A DNA stretch of 64,000 bases from contig CP141126.1 in NCBI GenBank assembly GCA_035236585.1, positions 13,095,001 through 13,159,000 of the forward strand. Direction: 5' to 3'. The translations under genes were made by a program, and so were the position numbers. The stretch is from Warburgia ugandensis (lineage: Eukaryota > Streptophyta > Magnoliopsida > Canellales > Canellaceae). The notes beneath the pieces are model-generated. The model saw only the letters and a program-made list of their open reading frames with translations, had not been told where the DNA came from and ran no database searches. Positions 59,830 to 64,000 of this stretch are shown one piece after another; position 1 is the stretch's first letter; every line of letters begins with the position of its first letter.

Positions 59830-61039
59830 TGATCTCATGTTGCACCCACTTATTTCCTTAAACCATAGATGTAATCCATGGATTTTTAGATCTAAACACC
59901 ATGCGCACCCATTAATGGGCTAGATCTACGCGCACTAATCTAGATTGTAGCTGGTCTCCATTTCACCGCTGCACACTACTGTGTTATTAGATGCACGCCA
60001 ATTAATTGTTTTGTATAGATTCCAACTCTATGATAGTGGTTCTCCTTGTAACATCTTGCACCCAGTTTATCATGGATTTCAAAGCACAAATTGTGCTATT
60101 TCTCACATGATGCTATGCGCATCATTTATTACGGATCTCGAAATTTTTAGGTGTGCCATTCCTCGTATAATGCTTTGTCTCTTGTAACTAACGGTACCAA
60201 AATTGTTAAGGAGAGTAGTTCCTCGCACATTACCCCTTGTCCAATTTACTTTTTTGATTTCCAAAGCAATTAGACGTATTTTTCTTCAGTTATCTCCTGT
60301 AAATAATTTATTTTGGGTGTTTCCAAGTTACCGGGGTAGCTATTCCACCAGTAATATGTTGCGCCTTGTTAACTCACCTATAAATTGGGTTTATCCATGT
60401 GTACTATTAACGCATTGATAATCCTAGTCATTGGTGCATGTCCTCTGTAATTTCATCTTTAGAGTACGAGCACACCCCTATCTTTGGAATTTAAAGCACA
60501 CGTACACTTGATCTTGACTTTGAATGCAAGCGCATCATTGATTCTTGGTTGTAATTTCAAGAACCCGAATAATCCCATATCATCAAAGTGTGCCAAAGCA
60601 GTAGGTCTTATCAACAGGGGATGCTTAAGATCACACTTCCTCTCTAAGAAAGAGCCAACTTTCACTAATAACATAGCAGAACTGATAGATAAAAGAATAT
60701 ATTTCCATCAAGGATTTAAACATCCTTATATGCATGTGTACTAACAGAGGTTCAGAATCAAATGCACCAATCCATCAAATATCAACTAATAGACGTTCAC
60801 ATTTTCTCAAAGGATCTTATCTCTCAAGCTAGGTTATTACATATATTGTTATGCACTTTAACTTCATTAACGTATATACATTTGATGGCTTGGTGTGCTT
60901 TATGGTATTACAAACGTATTGGCTGGCTTATCAAGGTATGCCCCATTTCCCTTGTCTGTCAATTTCTCTTGCCACTACTCAAATGGTAATAACAATTGAC
61001 AAATTAAGAAACATATAATATAAGCAGGTAAACAACAAA

Positions 61040-61105
61040 ATATATATATATATATATATATATATCACAATATAAGTACATAAGTGGTACAATACAAAAT
61101 AGTAA

Positions 61106-61151
<46 letters not shown>

Positions 61152-61215
61152 CATATATATATATATCACAATATAAGTACATAAATGGTACAATACAAAA
61201 TAGTAACTAATAAAT
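61040..61215. repeat. (TA)n tracts with a duplicated ~50-bp unit
   Basis: TA runs at 61040-61065 and 61109-61166 are each followed by 'tcacaatataagtacataa' and 'aatacaaaatagtaactaa'. The ~50-bp unit is a near-perfect direct repeat about 101 bp apart. Confidence 0.8.
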
Positions 61216-61620
61216 AGAAGGGATACCATATAAATTATAATATGAAACTACGATGAAGCTCACCCCATGCCTTTAAAGTTGTTCTTTCTGCATCACGAAG
61301 GTAAGGCTCAGTTCGCAAAAGGACAACTTCATAGTATTAGTATATTCAGATGGAAACATCATATATTAATCATGCACCCTTGAGTGATTATTGACTTAAC
61401 CGATTGATCTCGTGTTTAGCATGTGTACCCTCGAATAGATCTTGTCAGAGCTTGTTATTGATTTTATATTTACAAATATATACCTATGTTCAATTTGATC
61501 CTTTGTTGTGATGCACACACACTTGGCTATATGATTCCATGTGCACTGTGATGAATCATTTTCACATTGTTGATCTCACGTGAATTACATGTACACCCAA
61601 CCATAGGTTTGTTATGGAAT

Positions 61621-62732
61621 CATACTATTGACTTTGTTTAGGAAAAAGTGGGTTATATTTGGAATAATGTTGAAAGTTTATGATGAGTGCACATGTATGT
61701 TGAGTGCGAGAAGAATGGGCTGCCATATATGCCCATTAAGAGACATGCTTACATGCATGCTTGTGATACAAATATATGTTTTACTATAAATAATTATATG
61801 TTGATCACAACTTTTTTTTTTTTTCACTCTAAGGAATGCTTGTGTGACTATGAGGGATTAGAATTGTGATGAGACACTTGGGAATAATGTATGAGGGGTA
61901 ATTGTGAGAACCCAGTAGTTTGTTAAATTAGGAGTGCACTTGGCCATTGACATTTTAAAAAGAAAATTTGATACCCGCCTAAGGTAAATGCTTTTGTGCA
62001 TTTGGAAGGGTCATGGAATTTCCATTTAGTGTGATCTGTTCTCCCTTATAAGGACTGGTGTAGGTCATGCGTTATCTACAATCAAACGTATGCATGAGAC
62101 ATTGGTTTTCTTTACGTGCATAGCAAACGAGATTTGATATGGATATATATGTATATGTCGATCAACCTCGAGGGATTTAGACCATATACCTTTATGGCCT
62201 CAACAGGACGTTGTTGTTTGATTAGTTTAAATGTTATGTGATATGTTTTAGATATTAGCTACAGCTTCTAATATTAATTTTGGATTGAGATTTGTAATAC
62301 TTTATATAATTTATAGTAGATTTTGAGTTTTAATCATTATTAAATTTTGATACAAACCATAATTAATCAATAGCATGTTATTATCTTTATCTCCATATGT
62401 TTTCCTATATGTTTTATTTATCTTATAATTTTCCACTAAGTGGCTGTACTTATCCTCATCAACAATTTTAGGTCAATCATCTAGGTAGGAATAAAGAGTT
62501 GAGGTAGAATATGAACTTTGAAGTAGAAGAGTGAAAGCGTGATAATGAATTAGTTACTTATTTTGTTTAGAATAAAAAACCTTGAGCATTTAGAACTATG
62601 ATGTAATGGGACAATTAACTTTGTTATGAATGTGAAGATTTAATTTAATTTAAGTTATGGTTTCATCTAAGGTTATTTGGGTTGTAACTAGTGGGTCTTG
62701 GTATTGTTTATTCTCATTAAATTATTTTTGAT
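61621..62732. other. Intergenic, no gene recognised
   Basis: AT-rich DNA with no motif-bearing frame, ending at the (ATC)n tail of the LINE. Confidence 0.4.
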
Positions 62733-64000
62733 ATCATCATCATCATCAAGACCTTATCCCAATTAGGGGTCGGCCACATGAATCTTATTCCTCCATTACA
62801 CTCTATTAAATACCATGGCTTCATTTAGTCCCAAAGTTTTTAAATCTTTCCTCACCACTTCTATCCACGTTCTTTTGGGCCTTCCCCTTGCCCTTTTAGA
62901 ACCTTCAACTTGTATTGCCTCACTCCTTCTAACTGGTGCCGTTGTTGGCCTCCTTTGAACATGTCCAAACCATCTAAGTCTAATCTCCCTCATCTTGTTA
63001 CCTATTGGTGCTATCCCTAAATTTCTTCTAATATTTTCATTTCTAATTCTATCCTTTCTTGTCTTACCACTCATCCATCTCAACATCCTCATTTACGCAA
63101 CACTCGACCTATGAGTATGATGTTCCTTAACTGCCCAACACTCTGATCCATAGAGCATGGCCGGCCTTATAGCCATCTTATAGAATTTTCCCTTTAGTTT
63201 GAGTGGCACCCGCCGATCACATAAAACCCCGATGCACATCTCCATTTGTTCCAACCCGCTTGGATTCTCTCGGGTAACCTCCCTCTCAATCTCTCCACTC
63301 TCATGGATCAATGATCCTAAGTATCGGAAGTGGTCTCTCATGGGGACCTCTTGGTTATCAATCTTGACCGGTGCTCCACTCCTACTCTCCTTGATAAAAT
63401 TACATTCCATATATTCTGTCTTAGTTCGGCTAATTTTAAATCCTTTCGATTCTAATGCTTCTCTCCATAGCTCTAGCTTTATGTTGACACCCTCCCTTGT
63501 CTCATCAAGTAGGACTATATCGTCTCGCAAATAGCATGCACCAGGGAATCTCCTCATGCGAGATGTTTTGTTAACTCATCCATAACTAATGTGAAAAGGT
63601 ATGGACTCAATGCCGATCCTTGGTGCAATCCGACGGTGACGGGAAAATCACCGGTCCACGCCACTAGTGGTCTTAACATTTGTTCTGACTCCCTCATACA
63701 TATCTTTAATTATGTCTATATACCCACTGAGAAACCCCTTTAACACCTAACACCCTCCATATTAACTCTCTAGGGACTCTATCATAAGCCTTCTCTAAGT
63801 CAATAAAGACCATGTGTAGGTCTTTTCTCCTCTCCCTATATTTCTCTACTAATTGTCTTAGTAAGAAAATAGCTTCCATGGTAGACCTCCCAGGCATGAA
63901 ACCAAACCCATTCTCCGATACACTTGTTTCATGTCGTAGCCTCTTCTCAATGACTCTTTCAAAAAGTTTCATGGTGTGGCTCATAAGTTTGATCCCTCGA
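62733..64000 (-). mobile_element. LINE (RTE-like), 3' part, runs off the window
   Basis: A non-LTR retrotransposon on the minus strand. Its 3' end is marked by a (GAT)n tail (62733-62749 as ATC on the plus strand), which is typical of RTE-type LINEs. The 5' end and any endonuclease lie beyond 64000. Confidence 0.85.
62796..64000 (-). pseudogene. LINE reverse transcriptase, partial and frameshifted
   Basis: From the right edge: RT fingers and palm with [20 protein letters not shown] and the first catalytic Asp in [14 protein letters not shown] (63984-63706). Then, in a shifted frame, GLHQGSALSPYLFTLVMDEL (about 63640-63580), with a stop. The FADD active site is split by one extra base: 'tttgcgagacgat' near 63528-63540, so frames read either FA-RR or LRDD. 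The thumb region (63557-63093) includes RDHFRYLGSLI and MLYGSECWAVK. After a stop at 63095-63093 the same frame continues MRMLRWMSGKTRKDRIRNE and LRWFGHVQRRP to 62796. Not functional. Confidence 0.85.

Larger units (their letters stand above)
59540..61620. repeat. Degenerate ~61-bp tandem repeat (old satellite)
   Basis: Between about 59950 and 60440 phrases recur every ~60-65 bp on the pattern 'ggatttc-aaag...gtgctatt-ctc...atgct...cgc...tttatta'. Similar phrases ('gatctcatgt-gcaccc') continue on both sides, interrupted by the SINE and by a TA-rich block. Units are strongly diverged, so boundaries and copy number are uncertain. Confidence 0.45.

Noticed and set aside
60979..61182. Tyr-Ile repeat frame
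   Set aside because: It is the translation of the (TA)n tracts.

Overview
This is nuclear DNA of a flowering plant. Short genes are split by GT-AG introns and lie in AT-rich DNA packed with LTR retrotransposons, tRNA-derived SINEs of the plant Au type, a MULE relic and a LINE. No bacterial, organellar or viral gene block was found. The family content (root-cap/LEA-related proteins, an ATX1-like copper chaperone, an auxin response factor relic, Tekay/Del-like chromoviruses with kilobase LTRs) fits a woody dicot or an early-diverging angiosperm. The species cannot be fixed from sequence alone.

Layout. 1-5.5 kb: intergenic DNA with SINEs and a MITE-like element. 5.58-9.71 kb (minus): an apparently intact three-exon copper chaperone gene with its promoter. 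10.85-18.47 kb: a Ty3/gypsy chromovirus (target-site duplication AAGGA) whose 5' LTR and gag start were deleted after insertion. 18.5-21.6 kb: a MITE-like copy, a SINE and a decayed auxin response factor fragment. 21.66-31.85 kb (minus): a Ty1/copia element (TSD TTCCC) that contains a ~4.1 kb solo LTR (TSD GAGGT), which in turn contains two head-to-head TRIM-like units bounded by one TSD (ACTTA). 32.58-42.17 kb: a bZIP transcription factor pseudogene whose first exon is split by a Tnt1-like copia element (TSD GGATG). 43-48 kb: MITE-like copies, a SINE and a Mutator-like transposase relic. 51.3-58.3 kb: two tandem root-cap/LEA-related genes, both apparently intact. 53.6-54.6 kb: a SINE and an RNase H-domain relic between them. 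59-62.7 kb: AT-rich DNA with a decayed ~61 bp tandem repeat and a full SINE. 62.7-64.0 kb (minus): the 3' part of a LINE that runs off the window.

Intact host genes are three: the copper chaperone (87 aa) and the two secreted root-cap-domain proteins (329 and 315 aa). The ARF and bZIP loci are dead. Most premature stops and lost catalytic residues in the TEs and in the bZIP gene can be explained by C-to-T or G-to-A changes, the pattern expected for deamination of methylated cytosine in silenced DNA. The most unusual structures are the inverted TRIM-like pair sharing one TSD, a hairpin in two diverged chromovirus LTRs that keeps its pairing through changed bases, and the transposon-split bZIP gene whose reading frame closes when the insertion is subtracted.
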